A stretch of 64,000 bases of DNA from DAOUTW01 sp964523575 (lineage in GTDB: Bacteria; Zixibacteria; MSB-5A5; GN15; JAAZOE01): positions 1 to 64,000 of the forward strand of contig CAZGAV010000005.1 in NCBI GenBank assembly GCA_964523575.1. The letters are read 5' to 3'. Both the position numbers and the translations under genes were made by a program. The notes beneath the pieces are model-generated. The model worked only from the letters and a program-made list of their open reading frames with translations. It made no database searches and was not told where the DNA came from. Below are positions 8,809 through 16,902 of the stretch, one piece after another. Each line of letters opens with the position of its first letter. Within the stretch, counting starts at the first letter, position 1.

Positions 8809-8940
8809 TCTTTAGTTGGCTTTTTGAGCGCTTTTTGCTCATCGTAAGCCAATATTAAACAACATCTTACTGATCGGAAATCACTTTTTTTGAATAAACC
8901 GGCCGATCCTGTCATATATTAAGAAACGGAGGTAAAAATT

Positions 8941-9366
8941 ATGTCGGGAGCGATTGTCGGAGCTACTGCCGGGGCAGGAGCGGCCGCCGCGGCCGCGGCG
9001 GCGGCCCGGATGCGAGAGGAGGAAGAAAAGTTGACGACTTATAATAAGGACGAACTCGACGGATGGGAATTCAAGATCATCCGGTCCTATTCGACCTATT
9101 TCAAAAAATACGAAAACCTTAAAAAAGTCTGCGACGATGAAGCTCAGGCCGGCTGGGAGATGGTCGAAAAATTCGACGATTATCGGGTTCGCTTCAAGAG
9201 GCCGACCGCCAAACGGCGCAATGATCAATTCCTGCAGGGAATCGATCCCTACCGCACCCTGGTGGGATGGAGCAGCGGCCGGCTGGTCGGGACCATCGTC
9301 GGCGCGACACTCCTGGGAGCAGGCGTCATCCTGGCGCTGGTACTGTTCTTGAAAGCCGCGCACTGA
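8941..9366 (+). CDS. DUF4177-like membrane-anchored protein
   Basis: Function unknown. Residues 1-22 are Gly/Ala-rich with nine consecutive Ala. Residues 42-85 read like a DUF4177 fold (WEFKIIRS, then DDEAQAGWEMVEKFDDYRVRFKRP). Residues 110-138 form one membrane helix rich in Gly and Leu. The protein is probably inner-membrane anchored with a small soluble domain. The ATG follows GGAGGT. A possible promoter is TTGAAT (8890) with TATATT (8915), spaced a long 19 bases. It stands alone, divergent from gyrA. The composition matches its neighbours, and the conserved GWE signature supports a real gene. Confidence 0.8.
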   Translation: MSGAIVGATAGAGAAAAAAAAARMREEEEKLTTYNKDELDGWEFKIIRSYSTYFKKYENLKKVCDDEAQAGWEMVEKFDDYRVRFKRPTAKRRNDQFLQGIDPYRTLVGWSSGRLVGTIVGATLLGAGVILALVLFLKAAH

Positions 9367-9479
9367 AAATTGTCCGTATAACCGTGCAACCATCCGGCCG
9401 ATACCATCCGGGCCCGGAATCTTGATCTCGCGGCCTTTAAATATATTTACCCTTGTTTACATCGCCATCGAAGCTTATC

Positions 9480-9509
9480 TTGTCAATGGCATTGGCCGCC
9501 GGATATAAA
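9480..9509 (+). promoter_or_regulatory. Promoter of the radical SAM gene
   Basis: TTGTCA (9480-9485), an 18-base spacer and TATAAA (9504-9509) lie 20 bases before the TTG start. A GGAAAGG ribosome site lies between them. Confidence 0.55.
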
Positions 9510-9528
9510 CGCGGAAAGGTCCCCGAGA

Positions 9529-10962
9529 TTGAATAACAGACAAAAGCCCGCTATCCTTGTCGCCTATCCGTCATGCTTCTATTATTCACACGGCATGGGC
9601 CGGGAACAGATAAAATCCTCGCAACTGTTGGTGGCGTCCTACCTGTCGCATCATTTCCCGGTCACCTACCTTGATTTCGAACTGCTGATCGGCCGCCCCG
9701 AATCGCCGGTTCAAGTGCGGCGCTTCGAACGCCGCGTCCGGGAAATTCTGGGACAGATGGATTTCGATATCCTGGCCCTCTCCTGCTGGACCAGCCTCAG
9801 CTACCGGGCGACTATGACTGTTGCCGCCATTTGCCGCGAACTGTATCCCGACCGTCTCATCGTCGTCGGCGGTTATCATCCTACCGCCCGCCCGAACGAT
9901 TTCGTAATGCCGGACCGAATTTTCGATTATGTCGTGCGCGGCGAAGGTGAAATCACCCTCAAGGAAATCGCCGCCTCCTTCACCACCGCCGGCCGCCCGC
10001 CCGAAACCCGAATTGTTGTCGGCCGCCCTTTGGAACCGGACGATTATGTGCCGATGAATTGGGATCTCGTCGATGAGCTGGTGCAGACTTATTTCCCCGA
10101 AGGCCTGGGCACGCTGGTGACGTTCTTCTCGCGGGGATGCCCGTTCGGTTGCGCTTTTTGCATGGAGACCATGAAAACCCGCCGCTGGCGCGCCGGATCG
10201 GTGGCCTATGCGCTCAATGAGGTACAACAGGCGGCCGCCCGATTCAAAATCGTCGGGCTTGGTTTCGGCGACGCCTGCTTTGGAGTACGTTCCAAATGGC
10301 GCAAGGAATTTCTGCGAGAGCTGGTCGCTCTCGACCCACCATTCTGGATTCTGTTCGAAACCCGGCCTGAATATCTCGACCTCGAAGATATCGAACTCCT
10401 CGGCCGGATGAAATCGCAGGTTCAAATCGGGCTGGAAAGCTGTTCCCCGAGCATGTTGGCCATCATGAATAAATCCCGCCAGCCCCAAAGATACCTGAAC
10501 GCTTTTCGCGAGGCGACCCATCGTCTCAGTGACCACGGCGTCGTCCACGGAGCCAACCTGGTCTTCAACCATCCCGGAGAAACCGGAGAAACCCTCGATG
10601 AAACTTTCGCCTTCATCGACGAGGAATTGGCGCGCGGCCAATCAACTCTGGTCTGGACCTGCCACGGATACCTGCATTTCCCCGGAAGTTATATCGACAA
10701 CAATCGCGAACACTTCGAAAAGACTTATGGTTCGCAATTTCTCTGCCCCGATTGGTGGAAGCTGGACGAAGATCAGTTGGAAAACGCCCGCCGTGTCATT
10801 CCCTCCCGCGACCTGACCGGCGACCGCCGATCCCTGTGGGGGCGCATGCTTCGCGACCGGGACGCTCAACTGCGCGATGCCCTGACCACGGAGGCCTTCA
10901 GCCTGGCCGCCTCGCTCATGTATATCCACTGGCAGGATGATCCCCGTTTTGTCCCCATGTAA
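9529..10962 (+). CDS. B12-binding-domain radical SAM protein
   Basis: A 477-residue protein with an N-terminal Rossmann-like cobalamin-binding domain (about 1-165, including DILALSCWTS and IVVGGYHPTARP). A radical SAM core follows with the CX3CX2C cluster motif at Cys204, Cys208 and Cys211 (RGCPFGCAFC). The GLGFGDACFG and QIGLESCSPSML segments match the radical SAM barrel. Such enzymes perform methyl transfers, ring formation or cleavages; the substrate cannot be told here. The start is TTG at 9529 after GGAAAGG. It has its own promoter, and the Nudix gene follows after 44 bases, so the two may be co-transcribed. Confidence 0.88.
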   Translation: MNNRQKPAILVAYPSCFYYSHGMGREQIKSSQLLVASYLSHHFPVTYLDFELLIGRPESPVQVRRFERRVREILGQMDFDILALSCWTSLSYRATMTVAAICRELYPDRLIVVGGYHPTARPNDFVMPDRIFDYVVRGEGEITLKEIAASFTTAGRPPETRIVVGRPLEPDDYVPMNWDLVDELVQTYFPEGLGTLVTFFSRGCPFGCAFCMETMKTRRWRAGSVAYALNEVQQAAARFKIVGLGFGDACFGVRSKWRKEFLRELVALDPPFWILFETRPEYLDLEDIELLGRMKSQVQIGLESCSPSMLAIMNKSRQPQRYLNAFREATHRLSDHGVVHGANLVFNHPGETGETLDETFAFIDEELARGQSTLVWTCHGYLHFPGSYIDNNREHFEKTYGSQFLCPDWWKLDEDQLENARRVIPSRDLTGDRRSLWGRMLRDRDAQLRDALTTEAFSLAASLMYIHWQDDPRFVPM

Positions 10963-11006
10963 TCCTATTTTTGCCGCCCAACCTGTCTTAACCGGAGGAA
11001 TAAACC

Positions 11007-11420
11007 ATGCCCCCCTTCAATAGCCCGGCCCTGGCCGCCGACTGTGTCATTTTTCACGGCCCGAGCGTACTCCTCATCCGGCGTGGTAATGAACCCTTCA
11101 AGGGATATTACGCCCTTCCCGGAGGCGGCGTCGAAATCGGCGAAACCGTCGAGCAGGCCTGTATCAGGGAAATGCAGGAGGAAACCGGCCTCGAGATATC
11201 ACATCTGAGACTGATCGGCGTCTATTCCCGGCCGGACCGCGATCCGCGCGGCCATGTCGTATCGATAGCCTTTCTGGCTGAGGCCGACCTGTCGGAGATG
11301 AAAGCCGGGTCCGATGCCGCCGAAGTGGAACTGGTAGAAAACTGGCGCCAATGCAATCTGGCCTTCGACCACCGGGAAATAATTGAAGCGGCCCGTAAGC
11401 TGACCGCCTTTAACGATTGA
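11007..11420 (+). CDS. Nudix hydrolase
   Basis: A 137-residue enzyme with a complete Nudix box at about 40-62 (GGVEIGE, then REMQEETGL), the Mg-binding site for hydrolysis of nucleoside diphosphates linked to another moiety. The layout, with the DCVIFHGPSVLLIRRGNEPFKGYYALPGGG start and the LIGVYSRPDRDPRGHVVSIAF middle, resembles ADP-ribose pyrophosphatases of the MutT/NudF type. Specificity is not proven. A strong CCGGAGGA site lies before the ATG. Confidence 0.9.
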   Translation: MPPFNSPALAADCVIFHGPSVLLIRRGNEPFKGYYALPGGGVEIGETVEQACIREMQEETGLEISHLRLIGVYSRPDRDPRGHVVSIAFLAEADLSEMKAGSDAAEVELVENWRQCNLAFDHREIIEAARKLTAFND

Positions 11421-11481
11421 CCCCCGACCGCTGGTCTTTCACCCGCGTTCATTAGCGCTTCATGAGGGAAAGAAATTCTCA

Positions 11482-11509
11482 TTGACAATCACCGATCGAT
11501 ACCTACATT
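11482..11509 (+). promoter_or_regulatory. Promoter giving a probably leaderless mRNA (PP2C gene)
   Basis: TTGACA (11482-11487), a 16-base spacer and TACATT (11504-11509) end nine bases before ATG 11519. Transcription would start at about 11516, and no Shine-Dalgarno sequence is present before this ATG. Confidence 0.65.
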
Positions 11510-11518
11510 CCCCTAAGT

Positions 11519-13282
11519 ATGGATGAAGTGATGAATCAAAATCAGGGTTCGCCCGATGCCGGCGATAAACTGGCCCTGCTGACCGAGGCCGCTCACCTCC
11601 TCAATTCGACCATCGAATATGAGGAATTGATGAAAAACGTCCTCAAACTGGTAACCCGGGCGGTTGATGCCGAAGCCGCCACCGTATTCCGGTACGACCC
11701 GGCTTATAATGATTTGCGCATCCGTTTCTATTCCGGCGACGATGAATCGCGCCAGTTGACTATCCCGGTCGGGCAGGGGTTTGTCGGCTGGGTGGCCGAG
11801 CATAAAGAACCGGTCCTGACCAATACGCCGTCGGAAGACAGCCGCTATTCCCGCGAAATCGAGGAAATGCAGCAGGTCAAGATTCGTTCGATTCTCTGCT
11901 ACCCCCTCATTCTGCGCGGCAAGTTCTTCGGCGTCATCGAGGCCATTAATAAAAAGTCCGGCCAATTCGACCAGGCCGATCTCGATATTTTCAATGTCCT
12001 TTCCGATCAGATCGCCCTGGCCATCAATAATGCCCAGCTCTATCGCCGTTCCAAACGTCAGGCCCTTCAACGCAAGACCCTGTTCGAGGTCAGCAAACAA
12101 CTGATGTCGCCTTTGACCCTCGATGAGCTTCTCTACAATATCCTGCTGGCCCTCCGGAAAGTGGTCGAGTTCGACGCCGGCGGCATCTATCTCATCGACA
12201 ATAAATCAGGCGAAGTGGAATCGATCACCTCGCTGGGATACGAACGGGTTCTGGAAGCCGATCTCCGTCTTAAAATCGGCGAAGGGATCGTCGGCTCCGT
12301 GGCCCGCACCGGCCATGCCGAGGTTATCCCCGACGTCTCCGGCGACGACCGTTACATCAATGCTCGACCGGCCACGCGCTCCGAAATGGTCGTCCCCGTC
12401 CTGTCCGATGATAAATTGATCGGCGTCCTGAATCTCGAAAGTGACCTGATCAATGCCTTTTCGGAAGAGGATATGGATATCCTGAATACCTTCGCCTCGC
12501 AGGCCGCTATTTCAATCGAACGGGCGCGGATGCACAAATACATCCTGGAACAGAAAAAAATCGAAGAACAGCTTTCCATCGCCCGCGAAATACAAAAAAC
12601 CTTCCTCCCCAAAAAGGTCCCGCAGATAACCGGTTTCGATATCTGGGGAGCCAATTTCCCCTCCGGCGAGGTTGGCGGCGACTATTATGATTTCATCCGC
12701 ATCGTTGACAATCAGCTCGGCATCGCCATCGCCGACGTTTCCGGCAAGGGCATTCCGGCCTCTCTCATTATGGCCTCCTTCCGGGCCTCGCTTATCGCGG
12801 AGATAAGAAACAATTACGCCATCCGCAGTATTTGCCATAAGGTCAACAACCTTCTCTGCGAGTCCCTTGAACCGGAAAATTTCGTGACTGCCATTTATGG
12901 CGTTCTCGACACCAAAAACTCCATCTTCACCTTCTGTAACTGCGGCCACAACCCGGCTATCCTTCTTCGAGCCGATGGCACGGTCGAAGAACTTGCCGAG
13001 GGCGGCCTGATTCTCGGCATCCGGCCCAATTCCTCCTATGAAGAACGGCCTATTTATCTGCGCTCCGGCGATATTCTCTGCTTTTTTACCGACGGCGTCA
13101 CCGAAGCCGAAGGGGCCCGTGGCGAGCAATTCGAGACCAATCGCATTATCGATATTATCCATAAACATCAGACCTCGAGCGCCGTCGAAATCGGTGGCCG
13201 CATCGGCGACGCCGTTCGCGCCTTTGTCCATGAAGATTTCGTTATGGATGATTTGACGCTTATTATCCTCAAAAGATTATAA
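11519..13282 (+). CDS. GAF-GAF-PP2C (RsbU/SpoIIE-type) serine phosphatase
   Basis: A 587-residue cytoplasmic signalling phosphatase. GAF domain 1 is at about 20-165 and GAF domain 2 at about 185-335. A short coiled coil (KYILEQKKIEEQLSIAREIQ) then leads to a SpoIIE-type PP2C domain from about 355. Metal-binding acidic motifs are visible as GGDYYDFI, IAIADVSGKGIPASL and FTDGVTEAEGARGE. Known relatives dephosphorylate anti-sigma-factor antagonists and so switch partner sigma factors; no such antagonist or kinase is adjacent. A second in-frame ATG lies at 11531. The promoter overlaps the start region, so I favour 11519 as a leaderless start. Confidence 0.88.
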   Translation: MDEVMNQNQGSPDAGDKLALLTEAAHLLNSTIEYEELMKNVLKLVTRAVDAEAATVFRYDPAYNDLRIRFYSGDDESRQLTIPVGQGFVGWVAEHKEPVLTNTPSEDSRYSREIEEMQQVKIRSILCYPLILRGKFFGVIEAINKKSGQFDQADLDIFNVLSDQIALAINNAQLYRRSKRQALQRKTLFEVSKQLMSPLTLDELLYNILLALRKVVEFDAGGIYLIDNKSGEVESITSLGYERVLEADLRLKIGEGIVGSVARTGHAEVIPDVSGDDRYINARPATRSEMVVPVLSDDKLIGVLNLESDLINAFSEEDMDILNTFASQAAISIERARMHKYILEQKKIEEQLSIAREIQKTFLPKKVPQITGFDIWGANFPSGEVGGDYYDFIRIVDNQLGIAIADVSGKGIPASLIMASFRASLIAEIRNNYAIRSICHKVNNLLCESLEPENFVTAIYGVLDTKNSIFTFCNCGHNPAILLRADGTVEELAEGGLILGIRPNSSYEERPIYLRSGDILCFFTDGVTEAEGARGEQFETNRIIDIIHKHQTSSAVEIGGRIGDAVRAFVHEDFVMDDLTLIILKRL

Positions 13283-13290
13283 TCGCCGTC

Positions 13291-13319
13291 TTGACAAAAA
13301 TGTTGTAAAAGCGTTAATT
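13291..13319 (+). promoter_or_regulatory. Promoter of the EB_dh-like lipoprotein gene
   Basis: TTGACA (13291-13296), a 17-base spacer and TTAATT (13314-13319) precede ATG 13359, which has a GGGAGG ribosome site. Confidence 0.6.
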
Positions 13320-13358
13320 ACCATTAGTGTTTAATCCCCCTTTTAATGGGAGGCCAAA

Positions 13359-14450
13359 ATGATTCGTAAGCTCCTGTCCCTGGCGATCTTGCTCGCCCTA
13401 TTGCCGGTTCTGCCGATTGGGTGTAGTTCCAAAGACGATAATCCCCCGGGGCCGACTCCGGTTCCGGAACCGCGCGTTATTGTCCAGGCCCATCAGGACC
13501 CGACGCTTGATAACGCGATCGATGCACCCGTCTGGGATTCGATCACAGCCGTTGAAATCTCCATCGGCAACAAAGCCGCGTATGTGGCCGGCACTCCCTC
13601 TTCGGTAGCTTCCAAAGCTTATATGAAAGCCCTGTCTGCCGGCGATTCACTCCTCTATATCTGGACCCAATGGACTGATTATTCTCAGAATGACCGTTAC
13701 GGACAACTTCATGCCACCTATGTCGGACCCTCCAACAATCCCGACTGGAGCACCGATACGTCGATTTACAACGAGGATCGATTCTATGTCCTCTTCGATG
13801 AAGGCGCCGCCGATGGCGCCGATTGCGCCGCCTATTGCCATGCCTCCGCCAATACTTCCGGACATAAATTTTACGGCGGCGCCGGCGAGGACGCCGATAT
13901 CTGGCAATGGCGTGCTCAACGCGGCGGCATCGCCCGCTATGCGATTGACATGCATCTGACCGATTCCATGATCGCCCCCGATCCTTTCGCCCAGCGTCCC
14001 GACTCCCTCAATCACGGCGACAGCCTGTATTACGGCAATTACAGCGAATTCTTCGGCTATCCCAAGAAAATGGACCCGGCCGGTCCTGATTATGAAGGAG
14101 CCGGATTGCTGCAGGGAGTTTGGGTGACGTTTGACAAGGACCTCGACTGGATCGTAGTTCCGCCCGATGGTCCGCCCTACGGCAAAGACATCCCCGGATA
14201 TTTCTACTATAACGTCCTCCTTGAAAATCAGTCCGACAAAGGTTCGCGATGGGACATCCGGGCCGTCTCGTCCTATGATGCCGGCGCCGATACCTGGACT
14301 GTGGTCTTCCGCAGGAAGTTGACAACCGCCGACCTTAATGATATTAACTTCGGTGCCATCACCGATTCATTGGCCATATCCATAGCCATCGCCAACAACT
14401 CCGGCGTCGACCATAGCGGACATGAACCGTTCTACCTGATTTTTCAGTAG
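13359..14450 (+). CDS. Lipoprotein with ethylbenzene dehydrogenase-like heme-binding domain
   Basis: The signal peptide ends in a lipobox (PIGC, Cys at 22), followed by a Pro-rich linker, so the protein is a lipoprotein. The rest (about 45-363) resembles the EB_dh family, heme-b-binding gamma subunits of DMSO-reductase-type enzymes and of related soluble cytochromes. Visible features are DAPVWDSI, LLYIWTQWTDYSQNDRYGQ, EDRFYVLFDEG, CAAYCHASAN (a CX3CH) and DIWQWRAQRGG. No molybdenum catalytic subunit is nearby, so it probably works as a stand-alone electron carrier or heme-binding protein. It has its own promoter and terminator. Confidence 0.78.
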   Translation: MIRKLLSLAILLALLPVLPIGCSSKDDNPPGPTPVPEPRVIVQAHQDPTLDNAIDAPVWDSITAVEISIGNKAAYVAGTPSSVASKAYMKALSAGDSLLYIWTQWTDYSQNDRYGQLHATYVGPSNNPDWSTDTSIYNEDRFYVLFDEGAADGADCAAYCHASANTSGHKFYGGAGEDADIWQWRAQRGGIARYAIDMHLTDSMIAPDPFAQRPDSLNHGDSLYYGNYSEFFGYPKKMDPAGPDYEGAGLLQGVWVTFDKDLDWIVVPPDGPPYGKDIPGYFYYNVLLENQSDKGSRWDIRAVSSYDAGADTWTVVFRRKLTTADLNDINFGAITDSLAISIAIANNSGVDHSGHEPFYLIFQ

Positions 14451-14475
14451 ATAACGCCAATCGACGGTTTTTTTG

Positions 14476-14505
14476 ATAACCCGCCTCCCGGCGGGTTATT
14501 TTTTT
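14476..14505 (+). terminator. Intrinsic terminator of the EB_dh-like gene
   Basis: ATAACCCGCC (14476-14485) pairs perfectly over ten base pairs with GGCGGGTTAT (14490-14499), followed by a T-run. Confidence 0.92.
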
Positions 14506-14640
14506 ATAATGATTAAAAAACTCGGATCGTACATCTCAGTAGGAAAAATTTTCCGCCTTGCCGGACATGCGCTCATCTTCGTAATATGTTGACGGACATG
14601 GCATTAACTTGCGGAGTGACAGTTGTAAGAGATAAAGCTC

Positions 14641-14668
14641 TTGACAATTTCAGCTTTTTGGATAAATT
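14641..14668 (+). promoter_or_regulatory. Promoter of the candidate small RNA
   Basis: TTGACA (14641-14646), a 16-base spacer and TAAATT (14663-14668). The predicted start at about 14675 coincides with the first base of the closing stem of the RNA downstream. Confidence 0.75.
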
Positions 14669-14674
14669 GAGACT

Positions 14675-14763
14675 GGAAGTTTGTCGCCATCCCATGTGGT
14701 TCTTACCTGGGGACCCCCCCCCTCTGTCCCTAGCGGAATCATAGGCCGGCAAACTTCCTTTTT
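14675..14763 (+). ncRNA. Candidate small RNA with a C9 apical loop
   Basis: There is no reading frame here. The sequence folds into one rod. The closing stem is GGAAGTTTG (14675-14683) with CAAACTTCC (14750-14758), and GCC pairs with GGC inside it. GTGGTTC pairs with GAATCAT including G-U pairs. CTGGGGAC (14707-14714) pairs with GTCCCTAG (14726-14733). The top loop holds most of a nine-C run (14714-14722) followed by TCT. A T-run follows the closing stem, so that stem also serves as terminator. The expected transcript is about 88-90 nt. It lacks the conserved GGAA/AGCA tip of SRP RNA and is too short for typical 6S RNA. A C-rich loop could pair with G-rich ribosome sites. Confidence 0.7.
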
Positions 14764-14798
14764 ATTTAGTCCCTCCAAATTTATTCTGAATACGAAAT

Positions 14799-14830
14799 AA
14801 AAAAAACCGGGACGACTTGCATCGCCCCGG
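14799..14830 (-). terminator. Intrinsic terminator of the 14.9-16.3 kb minus-strand pair
   Basis: On the minus strand CCGGGGCGA (14830-14822) pairs with TCGTCCCGG (14815-14807) with one G-U, followed by eight T (14806-14799). Confidence 0.88.
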
Positions 14831-14883
14831 ATAAAATTAGCTTATCACAACGGGATTATACCGCCATAAATTCGATACTCCGG

Positions 14884-15339
14884 CTATTTATCTTCCGGCA
14901 CACTGAAGCTGTAAATTTTCCAGACCCCGTTGACTTTTCGCAAACCGAATTTGTTGTAATACTGGGTGCTGGTCGCCTTATTGATGAACGAGACTTCGAC
15001 CAGCGCCGAATCATTCATCTGACTCCCCGATCCGACAATTCTCTGCAGCGACTGCCAGCGCTGATTGGTCAGTCCCCCCTGGAGTAGATCATCGAGGATT
15101 TCTTGAGGATTGGTGAATTTTCTAACCGAATCCATCTGGAGAGCATAGTCGCTTTCGCCCGTCTTGAGCAGGCTTTCGAAATCAAGGTAATGGGCCAGCT
15201 TCTCACGATCATTTTCTTCCATGGCCTTGAACATCTGAATAACCGCTTTCTTGGGATCACTGGCGGTATTGACGCTGGGGTTGCATCCGGCGATCATCAT
15301 CAAAAGCACCGGAATCAGTAAAAGCAATGATTTTTTCAT
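14884..15339 (-). CDS. Small lipoprotein with DUF4878-like fold
   Basis: A 151-residue lipoprotein with lipobox MIAGC at about 15-19. The body, with DPKKAVIQMFKAMEENDREKLAHYLDF, then an LVEVSFINKA strand and the end GLRKVNGVWKIYSF, has the helix-then-sheet pattern of DUF4878/NTF2-like lipoproteins. Its role is unknown. Its ATG lies directly at the stop of the upstream PorV-like gene, so the two form one transcript ending at the terminator at 14.8 kb. It might assist that barrel protein, which is an inference from position only. Confidence 0.78.
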   Translation of the reverse strand: MKKSLLLLIPVLLMMIAGCNPSVNTASDPKKAVIQMFKAMEENDREKLAHYLDFESLLKTGESDYALQMDSVRKFTNPQEILDDLLQGGLTNQRWQSLQRIVGSGSQMNDSALVEVSFINKATSTQYYNKFGLRKVNGVWKIYSFSVPEDK

Positions 15340-16296
15340 TTAGAATCCCCCCGAAATAGTGACCCGGTGACTGCTACCGAGGTCAAGGTATGGCATGAAG
15401 GCATAGGCTATATGGTATTCCTTGAAATCGAGGCCGAAACCGGCGGCGAATCCGCCCCAGGCGTCGGAATCGGAACCGGTTTTATAATTTTCGCCGAACA
15501 ATGAATATCCCAGCCTCAAATAGAGCGGTTGGAACTTATAAAATTCCGTCCCGACATTGATATAGGGATCATTGTCATTGGGCAAAACCCCGTCGATGGC
15601 TATCACCAGCGGCAATTCCCGCAGTGAATGGGAAACTCCGCCCCTGACGCCCATCGGTAATTTATCCTTGTGGTCGGTATAGCCGGAAAAAACTCCGCCC
15701 AGATTAAAGAAGGAAAGACCGACCGTCGTCAGCGAATCTCTCATCTTCATTCGCAATCCCAGGTCAACCGCAAAAGCGTCGGATCCATAGGTATCGGCCG
15801 CCTCATGCATATATTTGATATTGAAACCGCCCGACAGGGCCGGCGTCAACCGGGTGGCGAAGCTGGCGCCGATCAGAAAGTCACCGCCCGAAAATTTGTC
15901 CATCGGAACGCCGTTGACGTCGGTCCGGGTAAAATCGCCGAAATTGAGATAGTCGATAAACATGCCGATACGATGGCTATCCTTGAGACTTGTCGTATAG
16001 GCCACGTAGCCGGATTGCATGTCGAGTACATAATTGTGATAGCCGGCCAGAAACTGGCGGCCTTGCTGGTCGGCAAGCCCGGCCGGGTTGTAATACATCG
16101 CCGTGGGATCATCGGCCAGAGCGGTGAAAGCGCCGCCCATAGCCACGGCCTTGGCGCCCACACCCAGCTTCAGGAAAGAAAAACCGGTCGTCCCGGCTCT
16201 TTTGTTGATACTTTTGGCCATTACCGGAGCGGCCAGAATCAAAATCGCCATCGCGAAAACTACCGCTTTGCGACCGGAATTGATATTTTGCTTCAT
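15340..16296 (-). CDS. PorV/PorQ-like outer-membrane beta-barrel protein
   Basis: A signal peptide (about 1-27) leads into the family signature GFSFLKLGVGAKAVAMGGAFTALADDPTAMYYNPAGLA. This is typical of the UPF0164/PorV/PorQ group, 14-strand barrels of the FadL type. The rest alternates aromatic beta strands and ends in Phe (VTISGGF), as outer-membrane barrels do. In Bacteroidetes PorV shuttles type IX secretion cargo, and a T9SS-like cargo protein lies at 60.6-63.2 kb. That function here is inferred. The start is ATG with an upstream AGATTATG-like weak ribosome site. Confidence 0.85.
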   Translation of the reverse strand: MKQNINSGRKAVVFAMAILILAAPVMAKSINKRAGTTGFSFLKLGVGAKAVAMGGAFTALADDPTAMYYNPAGLADQQGRQFLAGYHNYVLDMQSGYVAYTTSLKDSHRIGMFIDYLNFGDFTRTDVNGVPMDKFSGGDFLIGASFATRLTPALSGGFNIKYMHEAADTYGSDAFAVDLGLRMKMRDSLTTVGLSFFNLGGVFSGYTDHKDKLPMGVRGGVSHSLRELPLVIAIDGVLPNDNDPYINVGTEFYKFQPLYLRLGYSLFGENYKTGSDSDAWGGFAAGFGLDFKEYHIAYAFMPYLDLGSSHRVTISGGF

Positions 16297-16410
16297 AATC
16301 TCCGTTATCCCGATTTACCCTCGCAAGGGTGTTAGTGGCAACCAATACCCAATATCGATATAAAATATACGCATCGTCAACCATTTATACCATACAATTG
16401 CCGCCGAGTT

Positions 16411-16902
16411 CTACCAACTTTTAGTCGTAAAGCTGAGAATATCGGACGTCAACTGCGTTATCACCCGCGCCTGGCCGTCCTCTTCGGTCTCGGTGTTGGC
16501 GTCATATATGCCTTCGGCATAAAACTGCTTGTCCCAGATAATATCTTCGGTGCCGGCTTTGACGACCTTAACTGTCACCGCTACCTTGACGACGTATTGC
16601 GAAACATTATCCTGCTGGTCATAGGTGTAAGCGTCGCGCCGATAGCTCTCGACGGATCCGTTCATGATCGCCTCGGCCCGCGACGGCTCCTTAATTTCTA
16701 CGATATTGTCCCGAATAAAAGCGTCCACGATGGACTCGGTCAGGCGGTCGGAAAGCTGGTACTCGATAGTTTTATTCTCAAACTGGGCGACATTGAGTGA
16801 AGCGAACGGGGCCTTGCCCGACCCCGAAAAGGAATAGACGCCGCAACCCTGGCCGGCGGTCAGAAGGAGCAGGGTCAGGCCGATCAGGCGCAAAAATCTC
16901 AT
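16411..16902 (-). CDS. lptE: LPS-assembly lipoprotein LptE
   Basis: A 163-residue lipoprotein with signal peptide and lipobox (AGQGC, Cys at 20), followed by GVYSFSGSGKAPFASLNVAQFENKT. This is the LptE/RlpB start, including the cytosine-rich 'ENKT' strand seen in family members. LptE plugs the LptD barrel and helps deliver LPS to the outer leaflet. I reject a longer frame that would run back into hutI. The ATG at 16902 overlaps the hutI stop in an ATGA, giving a four-base overlap and likely translational coupling. lptD is not in the window. Confidence 0.85.
   Translation of the reverse strand: MRFLRLIGLTLLLLTAGQGCGVYSFSGSGKAPFASLNVAQFENKTIEYQLSDRLTESIVDAFIRDNIVEIKEPSRAEAIMNGSVESYRRDAYTYDQQDNVSQYVVKVAVTVKVVKAGTEDIIWDKQFYAEGIYDANTETEEDGQARVITQLTSDILSFTTKSW

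Noticed and set aside
14675..14763. Identification of the small RNA as SRP or 6S RNA
   Set aside because: The conserved SRP tip is absent and the length is about half that of typical 6S RNA.
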